From assembly GCA_027003075.1 (NCBI GenBank), contig JALWYV010000022.1, forward strand, positions 1 to 62,896: DNA of 62,896 bases. Direction: 5' to 3'. Made by a program: the position numbers and the translations under genes. Shown here one piece after another: positions 1 through 8,718 of the stretch. Numbering within the stretch: position 1 is the first letter of the stretch; every line of letters begins with the position of its first letter. The notes beneath the pieces were generated by a model, which was not told the origin of the DNA, ran no database searches, and saw only the letters and a program-made list of their open reading frames with translations. This stretch comes from Caldifarciminota bacterium. GTDB taxonomy: Bacteria; Hydrothermota; Hydrothermia; LBFQ01.

Positions 1-2119
1 CGGGGCGGTCGGGGGCTATGGGGCCGGCGGGGGAGATGTGGTCCGTGGTGACGGTGTCCCCACCCCTGACAAGGACGTAAGCCCCGATTATGTCCTTCGG
101 AGGCTCCGGCTCAAGCTTGAAGTCGTCAAAGTAGGGAGGCCTCTGGATGTACGTGGAGTTGGGGTCCCACTTGTAGAGAACCCCCGTGGGAGCGTCTAAC
201 TTCTCCCACTCTTCCGTACCTCTGAAGATGTCGGCGTACTTCTTCTTGAAGAGTTCAGGTTTGAGGGCGTATCGGTTTATGTAGTCCCTTATCTCCTCCT
301 GAGACGGCCATATATCCCGCAGGTATACGGGCTTGCCGTTGGGGTCGTACCCCAGAGGCTCCTTCTCAAAGTCTATGTCTATGCGGCCGGCTATGGCGTA
401 GGCTACGACTAACATCGGGGAGGCGAGGAAGTTGGCCTTGACGAGGGGATGGATACGGGCCTCAAAGTTCCGGTTCCCGGAGAGGACGGAGGCGACCACA
501 AGGTCGTGTTCCCTGATGGCTCTCTCAATAGGCTCCGGCAGAGGTCCGGCGTTCCCTATGCACGTCGTACAACCGTACCCCACCAGGTGGAAGCGGAGGG
601 CCTCAAGGTAGGGCATCAGGCCGGACTGGGTAAGGTAGTCCGTTACGACGGCCGACCCCGGCGCCAGGCTGGTCTTCACGTAGGGTTTAGTCTGCAGGCC
701 GTACTCAACGGCGTTCTTTGCCAGGAGGCCCGCCCCTATCATGACGGAGGGGTTGGAGGTGTTGGTGCAGGAGGTTATGGCGGCTATGACGACGGAGCCG
801 TGTGTCAGGACGAACTCCTCACCCTCGTAAACGACGACGGCGACGTCCTTCTCGGTGAGTACGTGTCCCCCACCCTCGCTCTCAAACTCCTCAAGCTGCC
901 TTATAACCTCGTCGGCCGTGGGTCCCTCCTTGTGGAACTCCTCTTTGAGGATAATGCGGAATCTCTCCTTGGCCTCCCTAAGGGGTATACGGTCCTGCGG
1001 ACGCTTGGGTCCGGCTATGCTCGGTTCTATCTTAGAGAGGTCTATCTCAACGACATCCGTGTACTCCGGCTCCGGAGCCTCCGGACTCCAGAACATGCCC
1101 TGCTCCTTAACGTAGGCCTCCACCAGCGGGACGACGGACTCCCTTCCGGTTCCTCTCAGGTATGCGAGGGTGTTCTCGTCAACAGGGAAGTAGCCGACCG
1201 TGGAGCCGTACTCCGGGGCCATGTTGGCGAGGGTGGCCCTGTCGGGGAGGGAGAGGTTGGCCAGACCGGGGCCGAAGTACTCAACGAACTTACCCACGAC
1301 CCCCTTCTTGCGAAGGGCCTCCGTTATGGTCAGGACGAGGTCGGTGGCCGTCGCCCCCTCCGGAAGCTCCCCTATGAGCCTCACCCCTATGACCTCCGGC
1401 AGGAGCATGTAGTAGGGCTGGCCGAGCATTACGGCCTCCGCCTCTATGCCGCCCACACCCCAGCCGAGGATTCCGAGGCCGTTTATCATGGTGGTGTGGC
1501 TGTCCGTCCCTATGAGGGTGTCGTATATCGCTACACCGTCCTTTACCATCACCACCCGACCGAGGTACTCAAGGTTCACCTGGTGGATTATGCCCTTACC
1601 GGGGGGGACGACCCTGAAGTTGGAGAAGGCCTGCTGGCCCCACTTGAGGAGCTGGTACCTCTCCCGGTTCCGCTCCATCTCAAGGCGCACGTTGTAGATG
1701 TACGCGTAGAGGGTGCCGAAGTAGTCCACCTGAACGCTGTGGTCTACGATGAGGTCGGACTGCTTTATGGGGTTTATGCGTCTGGGATCTCCTCCGAGGG
1801 CCTTCATGGCATCGCGCATCGCCGCTATATCCACCACAACGGGGACACCCGTAAAGTCCTGGAGGACGATGCGGGCGGGCATGTAGGCTATCTCCTTGCG
1901 CTCCGTCTGGGGCCTCCAGCTGGAGACGATGTTCAGATGCTCGTCCGTAACGAGGAAACCGTCAAGGCTATGAAGGACGTTCTCCACTAAGACCCTTATG
2001 GAATATGGGAGCCTGTCGGGGTTCACCCCCACAGAGGAGAGGAAGTCGGGGACGGAGTAGTAGGTTAACTCCCCGTCCTTTGTTTTCAACTTGCGTGCGA
2101 AGTCCTTAAGACCGACCAT
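1..2119 (-). CDS. acnA: Aconitate hydratase (AcnA/IRP1 type), 3' end beyond window
   Basis: The protein isomerises citrate to isocitrate in the TCA cycle using a [4Fe-4S] cluster. Translating the minus strand from ATG 2119-2117 gives about 706 residues of a protein that is usually near 890. Seen motifs include DSHTTMING, the cluster segments SCTNTSNP and GCTTCIGNAG, and SGNRNFEARIHP near the visible end, all characteristic of the AcnA/IRP1 branch. The domain 4 end lies left of position 1. A TAAAAT box lies 8 bases before the ATG and no Shine-Dalgarno site is visible, so the mRNA is probably leaderless. It is divergent from the radical SAM gene. The long plus-strand reading frame over 449-1990 is its antisense shadow. 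Confidence 0.96.
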   Translation of the reverse strand, partial: MVGLKDFARKLKTKDGELTYYSVPDFLSSVGVNPDRLPYSIRVLVENVLHSLDGFLVTDEHLNIVSSWRPQTERKEIAYMPARIVLQDFTGVPVVVDIAAMRDAMKALGGDPRRINPIKQSDLIVDHSVQVDYFGTLYAYIYNVRLEMERNRERYQLLKWGQQAFSNFRVVPPGKGIIHQVNLEYLGRVVMVKDGVAIYDTLIGTDSHTTMINGLGILGWGVGGIEAEAVMLGQPYYMLLPEVIGVRLIGELPEGATATDLVLTITEALRKKGVVGKFVEYFGPGLANLSLPDRATLANMAPEYGSTVGYFPVDENTLAYLRGTGRESVVPLVEAYVKEQGMFWSPEAPEPEYTDVVEIDLSKIEPSIAGPKRPQDRIPLREAKERFRIILKEEFHKEGPTADEVIRQLEEFESEGGGHVLTEKDVAVVVYEGEEFVLTHGSVVIAAITSCTNTSNPSVMIGAGLLAKNAVEYGLQTKPYVKTSLAPGSAVVTDYLTQSGLMPYLEALRFHLVGYGCTTCIGNAGPLPEPIERAIREHDLVVASVLSGNRNFEARIHPLVKANFLASPMLVVAYAIAGRIDIDFEKEPLGYDPNGKPVYLRDIWPSQEEIRDYINRYALKPELFKKKYADIFRGTEEWEKLDAPTGVLYKWDPNSTYIQRPPYFDDFKLEPEPPKDIIGAYVLVRGGDTVTTDHISPAGPIAPDRP

Positions 2120-2127
2120 AAGCGTGG

Positions 2128-2133
2128 ATTTTA
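2128..2133 (-). promoter_or_regulatory. -10 box TAAAAT of aconitase
   Basis: TAAAAT on the minus strand, 8 bases before the ATG at 2119. No clear -35 hexamer by eye. Confidence 0.6.
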
Positions 2134-2205
2134 CGGGGGTATAAAGTTGGTGCCGAACTCAGAACGGTTTTTACCCCTGCCCATTAGTAAATTGTACCTC
2201 CCGGA

Positions 2206-2211
2206 TAGAAT
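2206..2211 (+). promoter_or_regulatory. -10 box TAGAAT of radical SAM gene
   Basis: TAGAAT ends 12 bases before ATG 2224, predicting a 5' leader of about five bases with no room for a Shine-Dalgarno site. Confidence 0.55.
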
Positions 2212-2223
2212 CCCTCGCTGGAC

Positions 2224-3423
2224 ATGGGGAAACCGAAGGTTCTGCCCTTTTATATCCCTCCGACACTGGTACTCAGGCAACTCGGAAGCCTGCTCTACTA
2301 CGGGTACCTTGTAAGGTGGAAGAAGACGTTCCACTGGCTGTTTGGAAGCGGATTCAAAACCCTCCCGGTTGCCTCCGGAGCCTACGGCATGGGATGTATA
2401 GGTTTCCCCGCCCATCCGGTGTGGGAAGTGACCCTCGCCTGTAACCTGAGGTGTATTCACTGCCATGCATCCTCCGGGACGCCTTCCCCCGACGAGTTAA
2501 CCACGGAGGAGGGCTTTCGCCTTCTGGAAGAGCTGGCGAAGGTCAGGGAGTTCCGGATGCTCGTAATAACGGGGGGTGAACCCCTCGTAAGGAAGGATAT
2601 ATTTGATCTCCTCGCCTACGGCAAAGAACTCGGCTTCTCCTACGTGATGGCGACAAACGCCACGCTGATAACCGAAGAGACGGCCTTCAGGCTCAAGGAG
2701 AACGGTGTGAGCGGTGTGGCCGTGAGTCTGGATGCACCCGTCAGTTCGCTCCATAACATGATAAGGAACCACGAAAGGGCCTTTGAACTCGCCATAAGGG
2801 GAATAAAGAACGCCAAAAGGGCCGGCCTCGTCATTCAGGTCAACTTTACGGCGATGGACTACAACCTGCATACGCTTGAAGAAACCATAGATCTGGTGAA
2901 CGACATCGGGGCGGATATCATGCTCGTCTACCAGCTCGTTCCCGTGGGCAGGGGAAGGAATATCCGTGATGCTTCACTCGGACGGGAAAGGAATAAGAGG
3001 CTGTACGAAATCATTACGAGGAAACAGAGGGACAGCCGGACGATCATAGAGCCCGTTGCCATGCCCCAGTACTGGTCCTACATGATAAAAAGTAACGGGA
3101 ATAACGGTCTACTCAGGGGGATCGGAAAAGCCTTTTTTCACGGATGTACGGCCGGAAGAGGTCTGGTTTACATCAAGGCCAACGGGGACGTATGGCCCTG
3201 TCCGTTCGTTGAGGTGCGGGCAGGTAACGTCAGGGAGGAACCGTTTACGAAGATATGGAGGGAGTCGGAGGTCTTTAAGAACCTGAGGAACAGGAAGGAA
3301 ACCCTCAAGGGGAAGTGCGGGACGTGTAAGTTCAACGAAATATGCGGTGGGTGTCGTGGAAGGGCTCTGGCCCTGACGGGTGACTATCTAGGTGAGGACC
3401 CCTACTGTTTTCTGGAGCATTAA
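2224..3423 (+). CDS. Radical SAM/SPASM protein, AhbD/NirJ-like
   Basis: A 399-residue radical SAM enzyme. The SAM-cluster motif CxxxCxxC is at Cys73, Cys77 and Cys80, followed by the GGEP motif. A C-terminal SPASM region carries further cysteines (CTAGRG, CPF, CGTCKFNEICGGCRGRA, DPYC). The GCRGRALALTGDYLGEDPYC-type ending is what I associate with AhbD/NirJ/PqqE relatives, which act in the siroheme-dependent heme or heme d1 pathways or on peptides. No precursor peptide or other heme genes are nearby, so heme synthesis is an inference. It would fit the cytochromes and CcmF elsewhere in the window. It stands alone between aconitase and the ribosomal genes. Confidence 0.85.
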   Translation: MGKPKVLPFYIPPTLVLRQLGSLLYYGYLVRWKKTFHWLFGSGFKTLPVASGAYGMGCIGFPAHPVWEVTLACNLRCIHCHASSGTPSPDELTTEEGFRLLEELAKVREFRMLVITGGEPLVRKDIFDLLAYGKELGFSYVMATNATLITEETAFRLKENGVSGVAVSLDAPVSSLHNMIRNHERAFELAIRGIKNAKRAGLVIQVNFTAMDYNLHTLEETIDLVNDIGADIMLVYQLVPVGRGRNIRDASLGRERNKRLYEIITRKQRDSRTIIEPVAMPQYWSYMIKSNGNNGLLRGIGKAFFHGCTAGRGLVYIKANGDVWPCPFVEVRAGNVREEPFTKIWRESEVFKNLRNRKETLKGKCGTCKFNEICGGCRGRALALTGDYLGEDPYCFLEH

Positions 3424-3451
3424 AGGGAACATATCCCATACTAATCGGCAG

Positions 3452-3457
3452 TATAAT
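3452..3457 (+). promoter_or_regulatory. -10 box TATAAT of the rpsN-mreB operon
   Basis: Perfect TATAAT 8 bases before ATG 3466. The predicted transcription start falls on or next to the start codon. Confidence 0.7.
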
Positions 3458-3465
3458 AGCCGCTT

Positions 3466-3651
3466 ATGGCGACGAAGGCGCAGATGGAGAAGATGAAGAG
3501 GAAGCCCAAGTACAGGGTGAGGTACCGCAACAGGTGTAAGATTTGCGGTAGAGATCACGGCTATATAAGGCAGTTCGGCATATGCCGGATCTGTTTCCGC
3601 GAGATGGCACTGTTCGGAAAACTACCCGGTGTAGTTAAGGCTTCCTGGTAA
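3466..3651 (+). CDS. rpsN: 30S ribosomal protein S14, type Z (zinc-binding)
   Basis: A 61-residue S14 of the short zinc-binding form. The two zinc knuckles are CKIC (24-27) and CRIC (40-43). It assembles into the head of the small subunit. It is the first gene of its transcription unit and appears leaderless. In the standard spc operon it would follow rplE (L5); here a radical SAM gene precedes it, so the operon is broken on this side. Confidence 0.97.
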   Translation: MATKAQMEKMKRKPKYRVRYRNRCKICGRDHGYIRQFGICRICFREMALFGKLPGVVKASW

Positions 3652-3674
3652 ACCGAATACAGGAGGTAAATGGT

Positions 3675-4070
3675 ATGCTTACAGATCCTATCGCCGACAT
3701 GCTCACCCGCATACGCAACGCCATAACGGCCGGGAAGAAGGAGGCTTTAATAGAGCCGGCCTCTAAGTTCAAGATGGCCATTCTGGACGTCCTCAAGCGT
3801 GAAGGCTACATAGACGGATACAGGGTTGAGGGTGAGGGCGTCAAGCGGAAGATACGGGTGTTCATACGGTACTACAAGGGACAGCCCGTTCTGAGACACG
3901 TTGAGAAGGTGTCCAAGCCCGGCCGTCGGGTGTATGTCGGAGTTGAGGAGATACCCAAGGTGTATAACGGCCTTGGGATTGCGATCCTTTCCACGTCCAA
4001 AGGTGTACTTTCCGACCGCGAGGCCAGACGTCTAAGGGTCGGTGGAGAGCTCATAGCCAAGGTGTACTAA
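3675..4070 (+). CDS. rpsH: 30S ribosomal protein S8
   Basis: A 131-residue S8, the usual length. It opens with the typical MLTDPIADMLTRIRNA and ends with a GELIAKVY-like tail. S8 binds the central domain of 16S rRNA. A strong AGGAGGT Shine-Dalgarno site sits just upstream, unlike the leaderless first gene rpsN. Its position between S14 and L6 is the standard spc order. Confidence 0.98.
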   Translation: MLTDPIADMLTRIRNAITAGKKEALIEPASKFKMAILDVLKREGYIDGYRVEGEGVKRKIRVFIRYYKGQPVLRHVEKVSKPGRRVYVGVEEIPKVYNGLGIAILSTSKGVLSDREARRLRVGGELIAKVY

Positions 4071-4082
4071 GGGAGGTCCGCC

Positions 4083-4691
4083 ATGTCAAGACTTATCAAG
4101 AAACCCATAGTGATCCCTTCGGGGGTAAAGCTGGAAGTGAAGGAGGGTGAGGGGAAGTTCAAAGGAGAGGTAGTGAAGGGTAAGATATTCCACTTCAAGG
4201 GTCCCAAAGGAGAGATGGAGGTGTTCGTCCCTCCGATGGTTGAGGTGGAGGTAAAGGAGAACGAGATCTGGGTCAGACCCGTTGATCCGAAAACCGTACC
4301 CAAGCCCGACCGCAAGCTGGCAAAGGCTCTCCCCGGCACCGTGTACCGTCACCTCTCCAACGCCATAAAGGGCGTAACGGAGGGGTACAGGAAGGAGCTG
4401 AAGGTGGTCGGAACGGGCTACCGCGTGAGGAAGGAGGGGGACAGGTTCGTCTTTACCGTCGGATACTCCCATCCCGTTTACTACACCGTGCCTGAGGAGT
4501 ACAGGAAGTACGTTAAGGCTGAGGTTCAGGGCGTGGATACGGTGATAGTTACGGGTACAAGCAAGGAGCTGGTAGGGCTCGTGGCCGCCCAGATAAGGTC
4601 CATAAAGGAGCCGAACGTGTACACCGGCAAAGGCATCCGTTACGCTGACGAGGTTCTGGTTCTTAAACCCACAAAGAAGACCAAAGTATAA
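4083..4691 (+). CDS. rplF: 50S ribosomal protein L6
   Basis: A 202-residue L6, somewhat longer than the common 175-180. It has two alpha/beta repeats and the conserved end region around EPNVYTGKGIRY. L6 binds near the sarcin-ricin loop. It is preceded by GGGAGGT about five bases before the ATG and lies 12 bases after rpsH. The extra length is mostly in the charged N-terminal half and the C-terminal lysine-rich tail. Confidence 0.97.
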   Translation: MSRLIKKPIVIPSGVKLEVKEGEGKFKGEVVKGKIFHFKGPKGEMEVFVPPMVEVEVKENEIWVRPVDPKTVPKPDRKLAKALPGTVYRHLSNAIKGVTEGYRKELKVVGTGYRVRKEGDRFVFTVGYSHPVYYTVPEEYRKYVKAEVQGVDTVIVTGTSKELVGLVAAQIRSIKEPNVYTGKGIRYADEVLVLKPTKKTKV

Positions 4692-4703
4692 AGGGGGGAT
4701 AAA

Positions 4704-5099
4704 ATGAGGTACGTTTCTGAAAGGAAAAAGACCGAGTACCGTGCTAAGAGGCGCAAGAGGAGGCACCTGAGGGTACGTAAGAAGGTGGAGGGTACCCCCG
4801 AGAGGCCCCGTCTCGTCGTTTACAGATCCAACAAGCACATATACGCCCAGATCGTCTTAGATCCTCCCTTCAGTTCATCCATAGTCATAACGGGAGCATC
4901 AACGCTCTCCCCGGAGATAAGGGAGAAGATAAAGGGCATGAAAAAGACCGAGCAGGCGAAAGAGGTCGGAAAACTCATCGCCCAGAGGGCCAAAGAAAAG
5001 GGTATAACGCAGGTGGTCTTTGATAGGGCAGGATACAAGTACCACGGCCGCGTTAAGGCTCTGGCCGAGGGCGCACGAGAGGGCGGTCTCATCTTTTAA
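4704..5099 (+). CDS. rplR: 50S ribosomal protein L18
   Basis: A 131-residue L18 that binds 5S rRNA. It begins with a basic [15 protein letters not shown] stretch and contains [15 protein letters not shown] and the C-terminal [23 protein letters not shown] signature. A purine-rich AAAGGGGGG Shine-Dalgarno site is present. It lies in normal spc order between L6 and S5. Confidence 0.97.
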   Translation: MRYVSERKKTEYRAKRRKRRHLRVRKKVEGTPERPRLVVYRSNKHIYAQIVLDPPFSSSIVITGASTLSPEIREKIKGMKKTEQAKEVGKLIAQRAKEKGITQVVFDRAGYKYHGRVKALAEGAREGGLIF

Positions 5100-5111
5100 A
5101 GGAGGTGAAGG

Positions 5112-5654
5112 ATGGAAGAGCAACTCATTGAAACCACGGTGATCATCAGGAGGACGTCCAAGATGACGTCCGGCGGGCGCAAGTTCCACATAGACGCGTG
5201 GGTCGTCGTGGGGAACGGCAACGGACGCGTAGGCGTTGGCCACGGAAAGGCCCAGGAGACACCGGACGCCATACAGAAGGCTATAAGGAAGGCCAAGAAG
5301 AACATGATACGGGCCATAGTGTGGAGAGGTACCGTACCCCACGATATACAGGTAAAGTTCAAGGCCACGAAGCTTCTCATAAAGCCCGCTTCCCCGGGTA
5401 CGGGTATTATAGCCTCCCGTCCCGTACGTGCCATACTTGAGGCTGCGGGTTATCGCAACGTCCTTACCAAACTCATCGGCTCCACCAACCCCATAAACGC
5501 CCTCTACGCCACCATAAAGGCCCTGTCCATGATGCGCAGTCCCGACGAGGTCCTCTCGGCACGGGGCAAGAAAAAGAGGGTCAAACCTACCGAGGGTAAC
5601 GGGGTAAAGGAGGAGGTAAAGAATGAGGAAGCTAAAGATAACGCTGAAGCGTAG
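5112..5654 (+). CDS. rpsE: 30S ribosomal protein S5
   Basis: A 180-residue S5. It has the double-stranded-RNA-binding N-terminal half (RRTSKMTSGGRKFHI, VVVGNGNGRVGVGHGKA) and the conserved GTGIIASRPVRAILEAAG segment. AAAGGAGGTGAAGG supplies a strong ribosome site. The acidic C-terminal tail of about 30 residues is longer than in most S5 proteins and is encoded where the frame overlaps the start of rpmD by 32 bases. Confidence 0.98.
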   Translation: MEEQLIETTVIIRRTSKMTSGGRKFHIDAWVVVGNGNGRVGVGHGKAQETPDAIQKAIRKAKKNMIRAIVWRGTVPHDIQVKFKATKLLIKPASPGTGIIASRPVRAILEAAGYRNVLTKLIGSTNPINALYATIKALSMMRSPDEVLSARGKKKRVKPTEGNGVKEEVKNEEAKDNAEA

Positions 5655-5808
5655 CCTCATAGACAAGAGCAAAAAAACCAAAAGGATAATCCGCTCCCTC
5701 GGCCTGCGGAAGATCGGCCAGACGGTGATCCATAAGGACGTACCCGCCATACGCGGACAGGTGGAAAAGGTAAGGCGCTACGTAGAGGTTGAGGAGATAG
5801 AGGGTTGA
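5623..5808 (+). CDS. rpmD: 50S ribosomal protein L30
   Basis: A 61-residue L30 of normal length with the typical KITLKRSLID, RSLGLRKIGQTV and VRRYVEVEE segments. Its start lies inside rpsE, preceded by an AAAGGAGGAGGT ribosome site that is itself within the S5 coding sequence. Its stop codon overlaps the TTG start of mreB (TTGA). L15 and SecY, which normally follow, are not found anywhere in this window. Confidence 0.96.
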   Translation: MRKLKITLKRSLIDKSKKTKRIIRSLGLRKIGQTVIHKDVPAIRGQVEKVRRYVEVEEIEG

Positions 5809-6848
5809 GGAACTTCTTCCGCAACCTCCTGAACTTCTTTAAACCGGAGATAGCAGTTGACCTGGGGACCTCCACCACCCTGATATACCTCAAAGGGGAA
5901 GGTATAGTCCTGCGGGAGGCCTCCGTAATAGCCATAGATGCAAGCACCAAAGACGTCATAGCCGTGGGGGACGAGGCCAAGAAGATGCTCGGTAAGACCC
6001 ATTCCGGCCTGATAGCCAAGAGACCTATAAAGGACGGCGTCATACATAACCTTGAGTACGTCCAGATGATGCTCGCAGAGTTCCGTAAGAAGGTAATAAA
6101 GAACTTTATAGCCAACCCCACCATGCTGATGGCCGTCCCCTCCGGCGCCAACGACGTTGAGAGGAAGGCCACGATAGACGCCGCCAAGAGCGTGGGAGCA
6201 AATCAGGTTTACCTGATAGAGGAACCCGTTGCTTCCGCCGTCGGAATAGGTCTGAACGTCTTTGAGCCTCAGGGCCACATGATAGTGGACATCGGAGGAG
6301 GTACGTCCGAGATCGCTATAATCTCCCTCGCTGGCGTAGTGGCCAAACAGCCCATAAGGGTGGCGGGGGACGAGATGAACGAGGCCATAGCCGACTATAT
6401 ACGCCGGGTGTACAACATAGCCATAGACGAGAACATAGCCGAGGAGATAAAGATAAAGATAGGGGACGTGTACGGCGACCAGAACGACGAGCTGGTCATA
6501 CGGGGATGGGAGGTGTTCTCCCGCAAACCTACGGAAATAGTGGTTAAATCGTCCGACGTTAAGGAGGCCCTTAAGGGGGTAATAGACTCCCTGGCTCAGG
6601 CTATAAGGAAGGTTCTGGACATGGCCGAGCCTTCCGTCGTGAGGGACGTTCTGGAAGAGGGGATATACCTGACCGGTGGAGGTTCCACGATAAGGGGACT
6701 GGACAAGCGACTGGAGGAGGAGACCGGGGTAAAGTTTATACGGGCGGAAAATCCTTATGAGAGTGTGGCGAGGGGGGCGGGTATAGTCCTTGAGAACATA
6801 GAGAAGAACCCGGAGTATAAGAAACTTCTGGTTGCGGCGAGTAGATAA
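5805..6848 (+). CDS. mreB: Rod-shape determining protein MreB
   Basis: A 347-residue bacterial actin that organises side-wall peptidoglycan synthesis. Seen features are an amphipathic N-terminus (RNFFRNLLNFF), the phosphate-1 loop AVDLGTSTTLIY, the MAVPSGANDVERKA segment, IVDIGGGTSEIA and the adenosine motif YLTGGGSTIRGLD. The start is TTG in a TTGA overlap with the rpmD stop, which indicates translational coupling to the ribosomal operon. An mreC-like gene follows after five bases. Confidence 0.97.
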   Translation: MRNFFRNLLNFFKPEIAVDLGTSTTLIYLKGEGIVLREASVIAIDASTKDVIAVGDEAKKMLGKTHSGLIAKRPIKDGVIHNLEYVQMMLAEFRKKVIKNFIANPTMLMAVPSGANDVERKATIDAAKSVGANQVYLIEEPVASAVGIGLNVFEPQGHMIVDIGGGTSEIAIISLAGVVAKQPIRVAGDEMNEAIADYIRRVYNIAIDENIAEEIKIKIGDVYGDQNDELVIRGWEVFSRKPTEIVVKSSDVKEALKGVIDSLAQAIRKVLDMAEPSVVRDVLEEGIYLTGGGSTIRGLDKRLEEETGVKFIRAENPYESVARGAGIVLENIEKNPEYKKLLVAASR

Positions 6849-6853
6849 AAATA

Positions 6854-7549
6854 ATGCGTCCTCCGTGGTTGAAACTGGATCTGGACAGATGGGAAGGTAT
6901 TGCCCTTTTTCTTTCGGTATTACTGCTTTTTCCCTTCGTTAAGGATATCCTGTTCTGGATGGGTCTACCGAACCTCTTCTCTCCCTTTTTCGCCGTAAGG
7001 GAAGCCCTCTACACCCTTACAGAACTCCGTATCCAGAGGGATGAACTCTTAAAATCAAAAGGAGAGATAAGGCTGGTAAATCCCCTTGACACCGTAACTT
7101 ATCTGCCCGTAAGTTTCAAGGGCAGATGTAAACTCCTTGATATGCATCCACCGGCCTACCCCGAAAGGCTAACCGTCAGGTGCGACACCCTCCCATCCTC
7201 CGGGGACATACTGTGGGCCGTGGGATTAACAGGCAGGATAACCACCACTATCGGCAATACCGCGGAGGTTCTAACCCTGCATTCCGGCGATTTCTACATC
7301 AGGGTTATAGACCTGAGATCGGGGGTATGGGGAACGTTAAAGGGTGGAAGGATACCCGTGGTGAGGTTCATCCCGGAGGTCGCGGACGTGAAGGTGGGAG
7401 ACACCCTCGTGGCGTACGACCATCCGGGTGTTATGGTCGGCGTGGTTGAACGAACAGTCCCGGAGGAACCGTTCCTTAAACTGGAAGTTAAACCCCTCTG
7501 GAGGTACTATCTATGGACAGACTTCGCCCTTCTGAAACCGCTCTACTGA
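6854..7549 (+). CDS. mreC: MreC-like rod-shape protein (short)
   Basis: A 231-residue protein with one N-terminal membrane segment (about residues 15-35), a short coiled stretch (ALYTLTELRIQRDEL) and a C-terminal beta domain. That domain has an MreC pattern: VGLTGRITTTIGNTAEVLTL, RIPVVRFIPEVADVKVGDTLVAYDHPGVMVGVV. MreC proteins are usually 270-330 residues, so this is a reduced version. Position directly after mreB supports the call. mreD, pbp2 and rodA do not follow. Confidence 0.8.
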   Translation: MRPPWLKLDLDRWEGIALFLSVLLLFPFVKDILFWMGLPNLFSPFFAVREALYTLTELRIQRDELLKSKGEIRLVNPLDTVTYLPVSFKGRCKLLDMHPPAYPERLTVRCDTLPSSGDILWAVGLTGRITTTIGNTAEVLTLHSGDFYIRVIDLRSGVWGTLKGGRIPVVRFIPEVADVKVGDTLVAYDHPGVMVGVVERTVPEEPFLKLEVKPLWRYYLWTDFALLKPLY

Positions 7550-8718
7550 TAGGCGTACTTTCGGTCGTTCTGAACGTTCTGGGTTTATCTGTACCCGTGG
7601 GTGGTATACCGGTATACGTTTCTCCGGTTGATACGGTATTCCTGATCCTCGGACTCTCCGCCGTGCTTCTTAAAGGAAACGAAGTTCTGGAGATCTTAAG
7701 GAATAACCGCATATACTACGCTCTCTCCGGTCTTTTCCTGCTTTCTGCTCTGTTTTCGGCACTCCTCTCTCCCGACCCTTTGCCACCTTTGAAGGAAGTC
7801 CTTCAGCTTGCGGGCTACATGTGGGTTATCCCACTCATACTGGCCTACCGTCCCGATGTACAGAGAGTGTACGTACTGAGTGCCAGGGCTGTTGTAATCT
7901 TTGCGGCCGTTATCCTTATTCCGTACTTCTACCTGTTCGGATGGGTTAGATTTAACCCCTTCAACATCCACGCTAACCCCACCGGTTTCCTCTTCGCCCT
8001 CTTCACCGTCATTCTGGCCCACTACGGCCGTACGTGGCTGGCCGTACTTTCCTCCGTCGTTACGTCTTTTACCTTCTCAAGGTCCGCCCTCGGTGCTCTC
8101 TTCGCTTCCTTCCTTTTCAAGGGATACGTGGAGAAAAATAGAAGGATGCTCAACTTTTCTCTGGGCATACTCTCCATTCTCCTTCTGTTCGCATCCCCTT
8201 ACGTCCTTAGAGGCTTCGTTGCCGTCAGGAGTTACATAAGCACGACCCTCATATCCACGGATAAGGGTGAAGGGAAGCGGAAACCTCCCATAGACGTTAT
8301 CAGGGGAAGGAACTACGAGATACTGCGCCTTTTAATGTGGGAGGCTTCCCTGAAGATGTGGCAAAACCGTCCTCTAACCGGCATAGGTCCCGGAAGGTAC
8401 GCCGAGCAATGGGAGGCCTCGTGTGAAGCGGACAAACTTCCCGATAGGTTGTGCTCGCCCCCGGTGAAGAACGTGGACGCTCACAACGTGTTTATACAGG
8501 TTCTCAGTGAGACCGGAATACTGGGGTTCGCAACGTTTATCCTGCTGTTCATCTTCATAACCGTGAGGATCGTCGGCAATCCCCTCGCCCTTACGGTCCT
8601 GTTTATGACCTTTCTCTTTGGTCTTCTCCAGCCCTTCCCCCTCTTTACCAGAAATCTGGCTCCTATCGTCTGGCTTCTCCTCTTTCACGGCGGGGTAATA
8701 AGATGGAAGAGAGAGTAA
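7513..8718 (+). CDS. O-antigen ligase-like membrane protein
   Basis: A 401-residue polytopic membrane protein with about ten hydrophobic segments and a large loop containing AHNVFIQVLSETGILGF, the hallmark of the O-antigen ligase/polymerase (WaaL/Wzy, PF04932) family. Such enzymes join polysaccharide to a lipid or protein carrier in the outer leaflet of the inner membrane. Its start overlaps the end of mreC by 37 bases. Substrate unknown. The same fold recurs at 31933-33300. Confidence 0.82.
   Translation: MDRLRPSETALLIGVLSVVLNVLGLSVPVGGIPVYVSPVDTVFLILGLSAVLLKGNEVLEILRNNRIYYALSGLFLLSALFSALLSPDPLPPLKEVLQLAGYMWVIPLILAYRPDVQRVYVLSARAVVIFAAVILIPYFYLFGWVRFNPFNIHANPTGFLFALFTVILAHYGRTWLAVLSSVVTSFTFSRSALGALFASFLFKGYVEKNRRMLNFSLGILSILLLFASPYVLRGFVAVRSYISTTLISTDKGEGKRKPPIDVIRGRNYEILRLLMWEASLKMWQNRPLTGIGPGRYAEQWEASCEADKLPDRLCSPPVKNVDAHNVFIQVLSETGILGFATFILLFIFITVRIVGNPLALTVLFMTFLFGLLQPFPLFTRNLAPIVWLLLFHGGVIRWKRE

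Noticed and set aside
449-1990. Long plus-strand open frame of 513 codons
   Set aside because: It is antisense to aconitase, whose minus-strand translation shows complete family motifs. The plus-strand product is low in complexity and has no recognisable domain.
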